From Trileptium ribeirensis (Eukaryota > Nematoda > Enoplea > Enoplida > Thoracostomopsidae): a DNA stretch of 64,000 nt. The stretch covers positions 32,027 through 96,026 of the forward strand of contig JASANE010012106.1 of assembly GCA_030248225.1 (NCBI GenBank), read 5' to 3'. This document shows positions 1 to 11,780 of this stretch, in pieces; the stretch's first letter is position 1, and each line of letters begins with the position of its first letter. The position numbers and the translations under genes were made by a program. Below the pieces are notes generated by a model that was not told the origin of the DNA, did not search any database, and saw only the letters and a program-made list of their open reading frames with translations.

Positions 1-585
1 AATTGATTTAGGGTCCAATTCCGAATCAGCGAACACCAGCGGACACTCGCTATATAAGCATATATTTGATAAAAAAGGAAATAGCAATCACACACGCTAG
101 CTTACGACGCACAGCTAACTGATTTCGCGCAACACTTCTCATTGTATATTCCATAGGGTTCAATCCGTCATTTGCGTCTGGCATAAATGCATATGAATGG
201 TTGACCTTGCGATTCCGAAATAACGAGAGGCGGAAGGGTCATATTATCCCATCTGGCCAACTGCTGCACCTACCGGCAGCCGGCTTCGAAAAATCGTGAT
301 TTCTTCAGTGATCACAATCCGCCTCGTCATTTTTTGGTCGACCACGAAAAATGCGGCATTGGCAACGAAAGTTCGATAATAAACAACAAATTTGGGTTAA
401 ACATAATCAATCATGTAGTGCTGATGGTGCAGTGACTGATTACGACTGGATTTTAAACTGCTTTCGCAACCTATGAGTTTTTGAATAAATAACAGTTTTC
501 ACCTGCGACTATCATTTGGGCCGCCTGCCTTCCCATCATGTCTCGGTGGCATAACTGGGTCCGAGTTCGCGATCGCCATTTGGTA
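1..585. other. non-coding, nothing recognised
   Basis: No supported gene. The open frames here are short and show no motif. The stretch ends where the first unit of the tandem array begins. Confidence 0.5.
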
Positions 586-2460
586 GGTTCGCCGTAACCT
601 CGTAACGTTTTGGTTTTAGCTTTTGGGGCTTCAGAATATGTTAAAAAACAACTACATGTAGGGCAAGTGAAAAGTATATACGACATGAACAATGATACTT
701 AGAAATCTAAAGTTTTCTTGAAAGTAATTTATAAGTTTGGAAAGGTTTATCTGAAAAAAGGCATAAAGGCCCCGTTAGTTTTATTTATGATAGATATGAA
801 ACGTTACACGTAATGGGAGCTGTTGAATTATCTTGTTTGTATGTAAAACTAAATCTGGAAATGCATTGCAGATTGAAACAATTTTTTAAGTATGATATAC
901 CTATCATTACATATTTTGATAGTGTTTTAGAGAGCCTTTCAGTGAAATCGTTCTATTGCGCTGCAGTCACTCTCGATAACACTTATGTTACGGTTAAATG
1001 TTCTCTCATGTTCGTTGCTAATCATAGAGGTAGAACATTGGATGTTGACATGAGACTCCTTAAGATATGGCGTAAAAGTTTTTTGTACTGCTAATCACAA
1101 CTGACTTCACTATTCGCTAAAAATTTTGCCAATTAAACAAGAATTGACCGAGGAGTTTCGCAATCTGTAAATTTTCAAATTTCAATGTTTTTTAAGAAAA
1201 ATGCTAAATATAGGTTTGCCGCAACCAGGTAACGTTTTGGTTTTGGCTTTTGGGGCTTCAGAATATGTTAAAAACAACTACATGTATGGAAAGTGAAAAG
1301 TATATACGACATGAACAATGATACTTAGAAATCTAAAGTTTTCTTGAAAGTAATTTATAAGTTTCGAATATCTGAAAAAGGCATAAAGGCCCCGTTAGTT
1401 TTATTTATGATAGATATGAAACGTTACACGTAATGGGAGCTGTTGAATTATCTTGTTTCTATGTAAAACTAAATCTGGAAATGTATTGCAGATTGAAAAC
1501 AATTTTTTAAGTATGATATACCTATCATTACATATTTTGATAGTGTTTTAGAGAGTCTTTCAGTGAAATCGTTCTATTGCGCTCCAGTCACTCTCGATAA
1601 CACTTATGTTACGGTAAATGTTCTCTCATGTTCGTTGCTAATCATAGAGGTAGAACATTGGATGTTGACATGAGAGTCTTTAAGATATGGCGTAAAAGTT
1701 TTTTTGTACTGCTAATAACAACTGACTTCACTATTCGCTAAAAATTTTGTCAATTAAACAAGAATTGACCGAGGAGTTTCGCAATCTGTAAATTTTCAAA
1801 TTTCAATGTTTTTTAAGAAAAATGCTAAATATAGGTTTGCCGCAACCTGGTAACGTTTTGGTTTTGCCTTTGGGGCTTCAGAATATGTTAAAAACAACTA
1901 CATGTAGGGCAAGTGAAAAGTATATACGACATGAACAATGATACTTAGAAATCTAAAGTTTTCTTGAAAGTAATTTATAAGTTTCGAGAGGTTTATCTGA
2001 AAAAAGGCATAAAGGCCCCTTTAGTTTTATTTATGATAGATATGAAACGTTACACGTAATGGGAGCTGTTGAATTATCTTGTTTCTATGTATAACTAAAT
2101 CTGGAAATGTATTGCAGAATGAAAACAATTTTTTTAAGTATGATATACCTATCATTACATATTTTGATAGTGTTTTAGAGAGCCTTTCAGTGAAACCGTT
2201 CTATTTCGCTCCAGTCGCTCTCGATAATACTTATGTTACGGTTAAATGTTCTCTCATGTTCGTTGCTAATCATAGAGGTAGAGCATTGGATGTTGGCATG
2301 AGAGTCCTTAAGATATGGCGTAAAAGTTTTTTTTGTATTGCTAATCACAACTGACTTCACTATTCGCTAAAAATTTTGCCAATTAAACAAGAATTGACCG
2401 AGGAGTTTCGCAATCTGTAAGTTTTCAAATTTCAATGTTTTTTAAGAAAAATGCTAAATA
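586..2460 (+). repeat. tandem array, three units of ~625 bp
   Basis: Three nearly identical units start at 586, 1213 and 1834, each opening with GGTT(C/T)GCCG(T/C)AACC. They differ by scattered substitutions and 1-2 base indels. Units 1 and 3 keep an open frame (813-1094 and 2079-2354) that shares a peptide running from FKYDIPIITYFDSV to LKIWRKSF. Unit 2 loses this frame by a one-base deletion near 1617. There is no recognised domain. Satellite-like DNA is the simplest reading; a tandemly duplicated exon is less likely. Confidence 0.9.
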
Positions 2461-2967
2461 TTGGTCTTTTATAAATGATACACAGTTAATAATATTGGTC
2501 TTAGAAATGCTACACAAAACTCTCAGACAAAGTCTCTAAAAATATTAAACGGATTTCTGCTTTTTAAAGAGTTTTTACCTAATTTAATCGAATTTTTAAC
2601 GTCCAATAGGTATTTTAGCCGAAAATTTTAACAAAATGTATATTAGCTGGGGTATTATAACCGGGCGATGAAGAAATTTCGCCGTAGGATACGAATCAAT
2701 GAGTATATATCAAAAATGTCAGTGGCCGTCAACACCCCCATTTTGAGAAACCAGTGACAGAGTGCAATATTGTGTATAAAATACATACCATTGCGATAGT
2801 CACCATCACGGAAAAAACGCGTCCGCGCCCAATTCCCCTCTCCCCTTACGGTAAAAACACGCGTGGTCGTCTCTATTACAGTAGTAAAAATATTAGAACT
2901 GCACTCAACCTTTTGTTTGGAATGTTTATGCAAACTAAAAAATAATGGCCTAACTCAATCCAATTGA
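2461..2967. other. intergenic, unassigned
   Basis: AT-rich sequence. A minus-strand frame at 2655-2933 lies directly downstream of the 2968-4523 exon, but it has no recognisable motif and no clear splice acceptor. I do not call it a gene. Confidence 0.4.
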
Positions 2968-4523
2968 TCAGCACAGAAGACCCTTTAAATTTGGTTCTCT
3001 TACAGTAAGATTACAATAGATTGTAAACATAGGCACACCTTGTTGCGTTACACCTTGGGAAACAACATTGTCTGTTGGTGCTGCAGCACGTGGACAATCA
3101 GAGTCGTCACTATCTCGTATTCGAATTTCGGCGGAATCCACCGTTGACTTCGTATGACAGTTTCCATCTACGCCACAGTCATACCGATCAAGAAATCCAC
3201 TGTCTACCTTGTTGGTCAAATCTTCGTTGTGGCATTCTTCTTCATCGCTTTCGTCAATTACCAGCGAATTGTCACGGTTGTCCACCTTCAAATCTTCACG
3301 CGCAATTTCGCCCCCATTTTTATTGCTGTGGTTAATGTTGTCTACGCTCATGTATGATACTCGGCGGCAAATTTCTTCCTCAGGTGAAGGATTGTTGCCA
3401 TCAACCTGGTTATCCCACCTCAAATTATCGCGCGCCTCAAGTGCATGATGAGCAGTCTTGGCTGTAGCAGCTGTAGTGGAATTGTTAATATTAACAACAG
3501 CAGAGCACTTTGTAGACATAATAGGGCTTGTTGTGGACATTTGTGTTATGATTTCATTCGTCCCTGAAAGACTGCCACAACCGAATTTAACCATCGTAGC
3601 ATCATCGGATCTATGAATATCGACAGGCAGCGCATAATGTGCTGTGCGGCGGCTGTGGTCGTCTGCAACAGGCTTGGTGAAGTTGTGTTGTTGCGGAAAC
3701 AAACTGTCTGATGCAGTGCTACAGCTGAGAACGTTGTTACCACCGATTTGGCTACATTCAACAGGTTTAGCAACCGTATCAACAATGATCGGACTACATA
3801 CGACTGGCGGATGCACGTTCATAAAATACATGTTACCGTCAATTATAAGTAAACTACCACTACACAAACCGCCGATACCTGTTGGGTTCTGGAATATTTG
3901 AATGGCCGAAATTAAACCGCTTGCGTTAGCGATAATGACTTCACTGTCTTTTGCACCCTGGCGAACATCTCGTTGACCGTTTTCACAATAATTAGTTACC
4001 GGACTGTTGATTATATAACTAACATATTTGTTGCCGCCGCATTTCAACTCATTTTCTGATAGTGACCCAACATAGTGATCTGTAATTTGACCCAGTTGGT
4101 CATCAACGACTCTAACACAACGCGTATCGGTTACTGGCGATTTTTCTCTTCGTAATTTCATTTCTTCAGGCGGTCGCTGAAGCTGAGTTGCCAGATGAGT
4201 GTCAAATTCGCTTTCACCAACATTTTGTATTGTTTTGGCAGCTTCGCAATACTGAATTATTCTATCAACACCACAAGCACTTTCAGCGCTAGGTAGCACA
4301 TAATCAGCCGATTTGTTGACTGACTCAGCTAAAGGCACCGATTGGATGTCAAAGTTTGCCACGGAGACGCTGCTTTCGGGGCTGGGCAACATATAATCAA
4401 CCGACTTATTGATCGACCTGAAAAGAGGCTTCGACAAGTTTTCCACAGAATTGTGGCGTTTGACTCCTTCAACGATGAATGGTTTCTGGATACCAACTTC
4501 AGTAACAGCCGCGCAAGCTTCAA
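2968..4523 (-). CDS. terminal exon of an unrecognised Ser/Thr/Asp-rich protein
   Basis: An open frame of about 518 codons ends at TGA 2968-2970. The natural 5' limit is a 3' splice site: reading the minus strand, TTTTATATTACAG precedes base 4523, and the exon opens with two bases before the first full codon (phase 1). No ATG start fits, so earlier exons must exist. The protein is low-complexity and polar. It contains an imperfect internal repeat (NKSVDYMLPSPES and NKSADYVLPSAES) and an acidic run (VIDESDEEE) towards the C-terminus. No catalytic or membrane signature is visible. Its length without stops in an AT-rich region and its good splice site argue that it is real. The function is unknown. 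Confidence 0.55.
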
Positions 4524-4866
4524 CTGTAATATAAAATATATTACAATGTGTATTATGCACTAGAATATAATAACTGTGTAGACACGTTTTAATAAACTAA
4601 AAGTTAACGAACTAATGATCGTATTCCGATCGCATGAATCTAATTCCGTTCTGGATTGTTACGAGACAGATTAATCGTCACCACAGCGTAAGGGGCAACA
4701 TTATCGCACTCTAAGCCCATGTCCGCTATATGAATTAGCACTAAAATTACCACTTGCCAACAAAATGCACATTTCACTAAAAACAACGATCCGACGTTAA
4801 GCGGCTAGGGATTGCCCATCCTTAGTGGGGGCTACACTAGTGATAAATAAAATTCAATCAACACTT
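4524..4866 (-). other. putative intron upstream of the 4523 exon
   Basis: AT-rich and without open frames. It ends at the AG acceptor at 4525-4524 on the minus strand. The donor that pairs with it was not identified. Confidence 0.4.
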
Positions 4867-5271
4867 TCAGTTCGAACCAGAATAGGGAATGGCCGTATGA
4901 CCTTCTTGACCTGGAGCAAGTGACAGAGGCAACCTCCTTGAGACCTCAAAGGTAGTTCCACATAGATTACGTACGCAACCCATCTGGCAGCATTCGAACA
5001 AATCCTGCAAAGCACTCCTGCAGCTCATTAAACGCCGTAGTTTCTTGGGACCGACCGAGAGAAATGAATCAGTTAGACCTGTCCTTGAGATCACGATATC
5101 TGGGGTTGTATGGGCATTGCTTTTTAAGTATGCAGTGCACAGCGTAATGGCCGTGTTACAAATGCATATTTCGTATCTGTTTTGAATTAGAATATTTAAC
5201 CATCTAGCTTCAATACATTGGGAGAGTTTCGGTTGGCCGAAGTTGCTAACTTTCAAAGCATAAAAAAACAT
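4867..5271 (-). pseudogene. diverged copy of an unrecognised Cys-containing module (copy 1)
   Basis: The frame shares the core VGPKKLRRL, then R, QD.F, a Cys, MGC.R and TTFE with the frame at 15877-16245, and similarity continues at DNA level upstream. In copy 2 the core is preceded in frame by QCPYDPGYR. Here the matching residues (QCPYNPRYRDLK) lie in another frame, so a frameshift separates them. The core also has two or three Cys in a CC..GC arrangement that could bind metal. No family is recognised. It lies 344 bp upstream of the 4523 exon on the same strand and may be an exon of the same gene, or a dispersed repeat. Confidence 0.45.
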
Positions 5272-6488
5272 GCCTCATCTACACATATTTATGCTTCAAA
5301 GCTAAATTTTTTTCTACACAAAAAAGTTCCACCACCAGCGGCATAATACGCTACCAGGCCTTTATTTAGTAAGGTTAATCATTTAATAATTAAAAAAATT
5401 TCCAAGCAGAGCACAGCCATTATCATTGTTTAAAGCCGTTTAAACCCATAATAGTTTCTTGAAAACGATCAGATTAACAGCCGATGATTACATATCGTTA
5501 CCCAGATCCACGTGATATTCCATGCATCCGCAGGTGAAAGCCGATACTTGAGCACCTCACCTGAACAATGGGGGCCCACTGGCTGCCCTCTAATTCTTTT
5601 CAAAATTGTGGGGAAGTCGGTGAACATTATTCATAATTTATGCGGCGTTTACGTTATAAAACGCCCGCCATGTAGAATATTTGTCCCTATGTGATCACGA
5701 CCATAGTATGGTGCATGGTAGTCGGAAGGATATACTATGCAACACAAGTAATGGTGTCTCAGACACCATGTACATTACACTATGGTGTCTTCGACACTCT
5801 ATGCTTAAAAAAGGCAGGGAAATTAGCTAAGTGAAGTTTTAAATTATTTAGGCCAAATCCAATAAATCATGCTGTATAAAATGTTGCGTAGGAAATGCAA
5901 TGACAAATCTAGCACTGTATAAATTCGATACAACGAAAAGACAACAAGGCATCTTCCCAAAATCTTTCATCACCGCTAGCTAGAAGTTGATGGTATCGAT
6001 TACATCATACATAAATGCTGATGGTGTCTAAAACACCATATATAATTGCTTAGAATACCGTGTTGGTGTTCTGTACACTATACCGTTAACAGGGTTAAGC
6101 AGGCTGTACGCGGACAAAACTTCCACATGCTGGGCAACTGACAACGTAAACGCCGCATTATTAAAATTAATAACTGCAGATTATAGTGCTTAAATTTATA
6201 CCCGTAATCTTAGAGAGGCCCATTATGTTAAGGGCGTCTGGCAGACGGAGCTACGAAAATTTTACCTGGGTGCATCATTTGCACCCCAGTTCCGACCTGG
6301 GGAACTAAAATTATATGGGGAATTTCCCCACTGCATTAACGACTGATTGGAATTGTTAATATCTGACCGGAGAATACGTATGCGAATGAAGAAATGTATA
6401 ATAGACGAGTACTATATTTTAAATACATGCAAGATAAACAATTTAACTGTTGCGATTTTGCAAAGATGTAAAATACAATAAAATCTAA
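5272..6488. other. intergenic with short hairpins
   Basis: No gene. It holds several short inverted repeats of the type GGTGTC..GACACC around 5750-5800 and 6020-6080. Two further hairpins lie near 6268-6325, for example GGGTGCATCATTTGCACCC. Confidence 0.4.
5750..6085. repeat. cluster of GGTGTCnnGACACC-type hairpins
   Basis: ATGGTGTCTCAGACACCAT near 5752 is a short palindrome. Related forms occur near 5783 (GGTGTCTTCGACACT), near 6025 (GGTGTCTAAAACACC) and near 6062 (GGTGTTCTGTACACT). Probably fragments of one small repeat family. Confidence 0.45.
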
Positions 6489-8041
6489 TCAAATCATTAG
6501 GTAAAACATACGTTTGCTCATGAACTGCTGACGTAAATTTTGGCGCCGCACATTACATGCTAATGCACTCATGTTGAACGGAAAGGGCATGCCATTTAGC
6601 GCACGAATTGCTGCTTCGATAATATATATTCCACAATTGTTTACCCCACATTGTTTGCCACAAATCGGCACCTTCTCAAATTCCCAGTTTTCGCCCCAAC
6701 CAACAGAATCGGATATTAGGGTAACAAGTTTCTTAGCAAGGACTAAATTTGGGTGTCCCAAGGAACAGTATACAGCCGCATACTTTGTGTCCTTGTGCAT
6801 CCACATCAACTGCCAATGATCTGGTTCTATGTTGTAATTGACACATCTGCTCTGCTGTTGTTGCTTTGAGTAGGAAAACGTATGCAATGGTAACATTATG
6901 CTTCGTTTCTTCCGGCATATATCTTGAATGCAGTGCTGAATATCTAGCAACTGTTGTGGTGGACCAGTTTCCGAATTAAGTATAGCTATCCAATGAGATG
7001 TTTCCGCCGCACTTAAAAGCGCCCAATCAGGAAAATTTGTCATATGAAAATTTATTGAAGCTGCAATAATGTTGTCACCTAATAGCTGTCCATCTTGTAA
7101 GTCATTAAGGTCAGATTTATAAACAGTGAAACCAGCAACTTCTACGGAACTCGTTGTAATCTTATTCGTTGACGTAGATATTTGTAGATCCTGACCAGAT
7201 TTCGACGAGTTACCACACGAGGTAGAAGTCGTGTTGGAAGCTCTCATTACATCAGCATGCATATTAACTGACTGCGACAGTGATTCCCCAAACAGAGTAT
7301 GCCGCGAGCACGGGATCAATGAACAGCTGTCGATCGCAACAACTACATTATTTTCAGCCCCTGTATCATTGTATTTCTGAACAACAGTTGCTGCTCGTAC
7401 GCTGGCACAAGTAGATGTCATGTCAAGAAGTAAAGCCCTCGACGTTTGATCATAACTTTGGCGGATATTACCATCTGTCGTAAGACTGGATGTTGCAGTA
7501 GTTGCAAATTTTTCGGGCACTGCGGTCGATGCATAATCCTTATTTGGAAACAGCTCTTTTGACAAATCTAAAGACGACAGCTGGTAATTCGTGTCGTGTT
7601 CAGATTGTGTGACATCAGCTTGAGACGTGACTGTCAGGGTAGTTTCGTGAGGCGGCAACGGCACTGATGTTGCAGCAACTACAGTTTTGTCTCTAAATGT
7701 CTCGATGTGTTGCAGTTTGCTAGATGCATTGCTAATTACTGACGCAGATGTCGCTTGATCACGATGTTGGTTGATATGGCAATGCGGTTTAAGTGTGGAC
7801 GTCGTAGTAGTTGCAGATAATACATATTTTGCAAGCCCTCCAGTCGATGCATAACCCTTATTCGGGAACAGCTCTTCCGATAAATCTGAAGATCGCTCGA
7901 AGTAAGCAGACGACCGCTGGGAATTCTTAGCGCTGTCTGATTGAGTGAACCCAACCTGAGACGCAGCTGTCAAATCAGTTTCGTACTGAGACGACTGCGA
8001 AGGTGTTGGCGTAGCGCAATTGCTATGAGGCAATGGTTGAC
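6489..8041 (-). CDS. terminal exon with C48 (Ulp1/SENP-like) cysteine-peptidase domain
   Basis: The frame ends at 6489, and its 5' limit is a splice acceptor (TTTTAATTTAG before base 8041) with two leading bases. Counting residues from the codon at 8033, about the first 300 are Ser/Thr-rich and contain an internal duplication: ELFPNKGYAST near 54-64 and ELFPNKDYAST near 160-170, each in a similar context. Residues 305-514 match the Ulp1 layout: LNDLQDGQLL near 309, DHW with the catalytic His at 406, Q461, and NNCG with the nucleophile Cys at 467. Active family members carry an Asp after the His; the aligned site here reads YCSL, so it appears to be Cys423. The domain would be expected to cleave SUMO-like modifiers. 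Reduced activity is possible. Such domains occur both in host SENPs and in some DNA transposons, and no transposase is seen here. Confidence 0.7.
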
Positions 8042-9989
8042 CTAAATTAAAACAACAACCATTTCTCTAGTTAACGTTCTGGCGGGTCGCAAATTCGGAA
8101 TTAATTGCGACCCTAAGGAAGGGGCGAGCCCCGAATAGCGGTCGCATCTAAATGTTCGAGGTGTATCTACCTATGAGTGCAAATGAAGCTGTATAATTGC
8201 GAGGTAGCCATCTTTACAGTCACAGATGCGTTACAGTAAATTACCTCACAGTCTTTAGCAACGTCGAAAATCTTCATAATCACTAATAAAACAGGAACTT
8301 AGAACATCAGGTTGAAAACCTTTACGTTATTTACTCTTTGCCTGCTGAAAGTTCATATTTCGGCAGGCCAGGAATTATTTTTCTTTAAGTGAATGGTTGA
8401 AATTAAACGAGCTATATTAAGCTTGGTTATAGCGGTTTTAAAACGATCATTTTTAATGCCATTCCAAAATGCTGGGTGGTGTTGGGGGCGATATCTTGGG
8501 AGAGGTCAAAATTCAGGGGATCCCTTATCCGTTATAAAGAGGCCAGATTCCTGAGAGAACTGGTGATTTTTAACGAATAGAAGCCAAAAATCCCTGGTTT
8601 GTACAAAGGGTCTCCACATTTTGGCAGGGTGTGCAAGAAACCGGAAGTACCTTTTAACAGCCCAAAATATCCGACCCTCAACATACTAATTTGGAAAGCC
8701 TAGTGCCTTTCAGCACACACGTTTATAGCAATAATACAAAATATATAGCTACTACTTTGAAAGATAAATTATTTCCCACTCAATCATTTTGAACGTCAAG
8801 ATTGATCGCAAAAGACTCACTTATTCTTTTATAGTAAACTACACAAGTCATTACTACCTTGTAAAATTCATAGATTTCTCGATGAGTGAGGAATGCCGCA
8901 CTGGCAAAATTTACAGGGATTTAATGCGCGAGTAATTTATGGTGACCCCATTAACCATTCTATTTTACAATTTCAGATAAAAATTGTTACGGAACACTTT
9001 TGGGTTGATTGCAATTCGGCGCAAAGGCTCACCTTAACCCTTTCATGCCCGAATTATATTTCGAACAAGGAAAAATGTTTGTTCATATACAAACTGTGTA
9101 ACACCGATTATACATCCAATAAGAATAAAATTTGTTGAAATCTGTTTCCCTCTAGTAAAAATGGGAGGGGGGGCTTACCAAACGACATGTCCGAGTGATC
9201 TTGGAACCTGAAACACGTCACCTGAGATCCAAAAAATACAACGTAAATATGATAGAAGAAATTAGCAAAATTTATGGTATTGTGCGCTAAATCGCAAACT
9301 ACACTAAACAGTATTGTCGAAAACAGCTTGCTACATATCTGTTAGAAACTGAGTTAGAAGCGCATTGATGATTTGCCGCTAGCTGTACACGACCAGCGAG
9401 GGTTATTATTTGGCAAACCCGACACAAATTACCCATTACCCGCACACCATCCGCAGGTGTTTATTATCTAGTACATACAATTGACTTTTGTAGTGATCGC
9501 TATGAGATACATCCTCTGAACATGAGAAGAGTTCTTATTGCATATTTTCTAAATCGGGCGCTGCTCTCCTAGGCCTCAACAGCATAAAGAAATGTCACCA
9601 CTAAACGAATAAGTGCGGGTGTGCGCAGCGCCTCTGCTTAGTAAAAACAATACATAAACTTCGAGGTATTCTTCCCATGATCCAAATCGAGTCTATTCGG
9701 TGTGTTTCGCACTTATGCCTTAAGTTTTTGCCCATACCACATTTTGCATTTACGCGTTGACTGCGGATGCTTCTGGGTGTTACTTATGATCTGCATATAA
9801 AGTGTTTCAAGCTAGAGAACTGCATTTGCTGTAACTGCATATAGTGTGTTGAAATTCTCAAACATGGAAGATTATTTTACACATCAATACATGACCAACA
9901 TGTAAGCAGACATAGTTGTCTCCGGTCGTTGCCCTGTATATTGGTATAATATTACGAAATTAACGTTTATTGTTAAGTGGCCAATAATT
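8042..9989 (-). other. putative intron or intergenic DNA
   Basis: No supported gene. If exon 10997-11780 splices directly to 8041, this stretch is intronic. A TTAA followed by CCCTTTCATGCCCG at 9034-9051 looks like a piggyBac-type terminus, but no partner end was found. Confidence 0.4.
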
Positions 9990-10183
9990 CTACAAATAAT
10001 CGTGTCTTTCATGCCCTGGTTCAAATGCACAATCTCTCAACGCAAGGTGTTTCGAGGTTCCGTTTTTACTAAACCGTAAAGCTGTATTCCCGTGCCTCAC
10101 AACGCGGACCGCAAGCACTGATTTAGTAAATTTGAAAACTCGACAATTGCTTAGGATATTGTCCATTTCATCCCCGGAAACAA
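9990..10183 (-). CDS. weak candidate exon, unrecognised
   Basis: A minus-strand open stretch of about 64 codons ends at 9990 and begins after a possible acceptor (ACAACTGAAG before 10183). The pyrimidine tract is poor and there is no domain. It lies inside the intron implied by the phase-consistent model 13330 to 6489, so it may be alternative or spurious. Confidence 0.2.
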
Positions 10184-10259
10184 CTTCAGTTGTAATATTT
10201 TCAATTACAGTGATAAGCAATAAAATAATTGGTATTTTTGTTGAAACATAATCCAACAC

Positions 10260-10412
10260 TCTCTGAAGCCCGCACTAAGTTGACTTCCCACAAATTCCCT
10301 TTGCGAGTGGCGTGGGGATAGCAGCATCCCGGCTTAGTAAATATGAAATGGTAATCAATGCAACCAGAAACTTCAATGCATGAGCCAAAACGTAAATGAA
10401 TTCGCACAAATT
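10260..10412 (-). CDS. weak candidate exon, unrecognised
   Basis: This follows a fair acceptor (TCTTTACAAATAG before 10412) and ends at a possible donor (CAGAGA then GTGTTGG). Two frames are open through most of it: one Cys/His-rich, one hydrophobic. The correct frame cannot be chosen, so the call is weak. Confidence 0.2.
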
Positions 10413-10515
10413 CTATTTGTAAAGACTAATGCGTGCTCGGAAATGCTGTAATTGAGCGGGTTTGCTGGAATTGTGCGTATATACGACATATAGGATACTT
10501 TTTGCTATCTGTTAC

Positions 10516-10620
10516 CTGAACTCGCTTACACGTCCTAGTTTTACCGAGACATCCCGGAAATGCTAGTTGGCATGCATGAATTAAATGATAAGTGTACTCT
10601 TCCCATCGACAATGCAACAA
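10516..10620 (-). CDS. weak candidate exon with a good 5' splice donor
   Basis: An open frame of about 35 codons (HCRWEEYTYHLIHACQLAF region) ends exactly at CGAGTTCAG followed by GTAACAG, a strong donor. No acceptor is visible: an in-frame TAA lies six bases upstream of the first codon at 10620. Possibly an initial exon of another transcript, or chance. Confidence 0.22.
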
Positions 10621-10827
10621 GATTTATATTTTCACATTAAAGTACGACATAATCTCAGAAAAAATTAAGTTCAACCTTGAAAATCACAACACAAAATTGA
10701 GGCTGTAAAATACACATGCTTTGTTGTTTTCCTCGTTAGGTATATAATTATACTGTGCTGAATGTTGCCAATTGGCATGAACGGGCGCTCGGGTGGTGGA
10801 GATTGAAAATTACAGATAATGAACAAT

Positions 10828-10872
10828 TTAACCCTGAATTCCGATCGGCATTTCTGTGCATGAAAGGGTTAA
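10828..10872. repeat. 45 bp TTAA-bounded CCCT/AGGG unit
   Basis: TTAA-CCCT...GCATGAAAGGG-TTAA at 10828-10872. The right end is the reverse complement of the CCCTTTCATGC motif at 9038. TTAA target duplications are typical of piggyBac elements, but this unit is too short to judge. Confidence 0.3.
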
Positions 10873-10996
10873 TATTACTCACGCATAAAGAAACCAGTGT
10901 ATATACTACTATTGTATCATGTTATCCAGTTTAAATCAAGGCCTATGAATTTAAACCTGTTAAGATGTATATGTGCTAAAGAACAAACAGCATTAC

Positions 10997-11780
10997 CCAT
11001 GATGGTTATACGACTATCTTGGACATTGTCGTGGATTGTGCTAATTTCCCCAAATATATTGTCGATGTCATCATCAATGTTCACTGCTGGAACCGCATTT
11101 TTGAACTGCTGATTAGTCATAGACTCCACATCGCGAACTCGCTGTGCTAGCCGCCATGCACGCTTTCGAGATCTCTCGGTCGCTTTCTTTCCCATTTTCG
11201 CTTTCTCGCAGTCAGTCGTTTCTTTAATTCTCTGCAATTTTTTGATTGCCTGCTCGACTTCAGGGTCTTCCGAACAGCGTCGCCTCAGTAGAAGTCGTTG
11301 GATTTCGTCCAGGTCAGAATATTGGTTTTCCATTTTGTGAACGTAAATTTGAGTACGCCTATCTATTTCGGTTGAAACATCTGTCTCTGGTGACGTTTCC
11401 ACGGATTCTGTATCGGAATCTTCATCGTCACTGTCACAATGCAATATATCTTTGAACGCATTTCGAACTGCGAACGGAACATACACGCAAAACATGGCGT
11501 CGTTTGTCAGCACCAATCTTACGGCTTTAGCGTTTTTCTTCAAAGTTTTTTTTCGTCGCTGGCATTTCATAATTGTTCGCATCGAAAAAAACCGAACATG
11601 TGGATTTGGATATCTGAGTTTTATCTCGGCGCTGAGCACAAATTTTTTTGGTAAAAAAGGTGCTAGTATATCGGGCACACCTGATATTGGATTGGTTTCG
11701 CAAATGTCAATGCCGTAAAAAATGCGCTCAAAATCTCTAATGGACTTCATATTATTCCAATAATCGGCTTTCGCCACAGC
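10997..11780 (-). CDS. internal exon, basic and acidic blocks, unrecognised
   Basis: The exon runs from an acceptor (TTACGTATTTTCAG before 11780, phase 0) to a donor (ATCATGG then GTAATG) at 10997, leaving one base, which pairs with the two leading bases of the exon at 8041. It encodes about 261 residues. The N-terminal part contains SIRDFERIFYGID and hydrophobic strands. Then come a Lys/Arg cluster (KCQRRKKTLKKNAK), an acidic segment (CDSDDEDSDTESVE) and a long charged helical region rich in Lys, Arg and Glu near RSRKRAWRLAQRVRD. The helical region could be a coiled coil or nucleic-acid-binding. No family is recognised. The open frame extends 3' of the donor to 10917. Confidence 0.55.
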
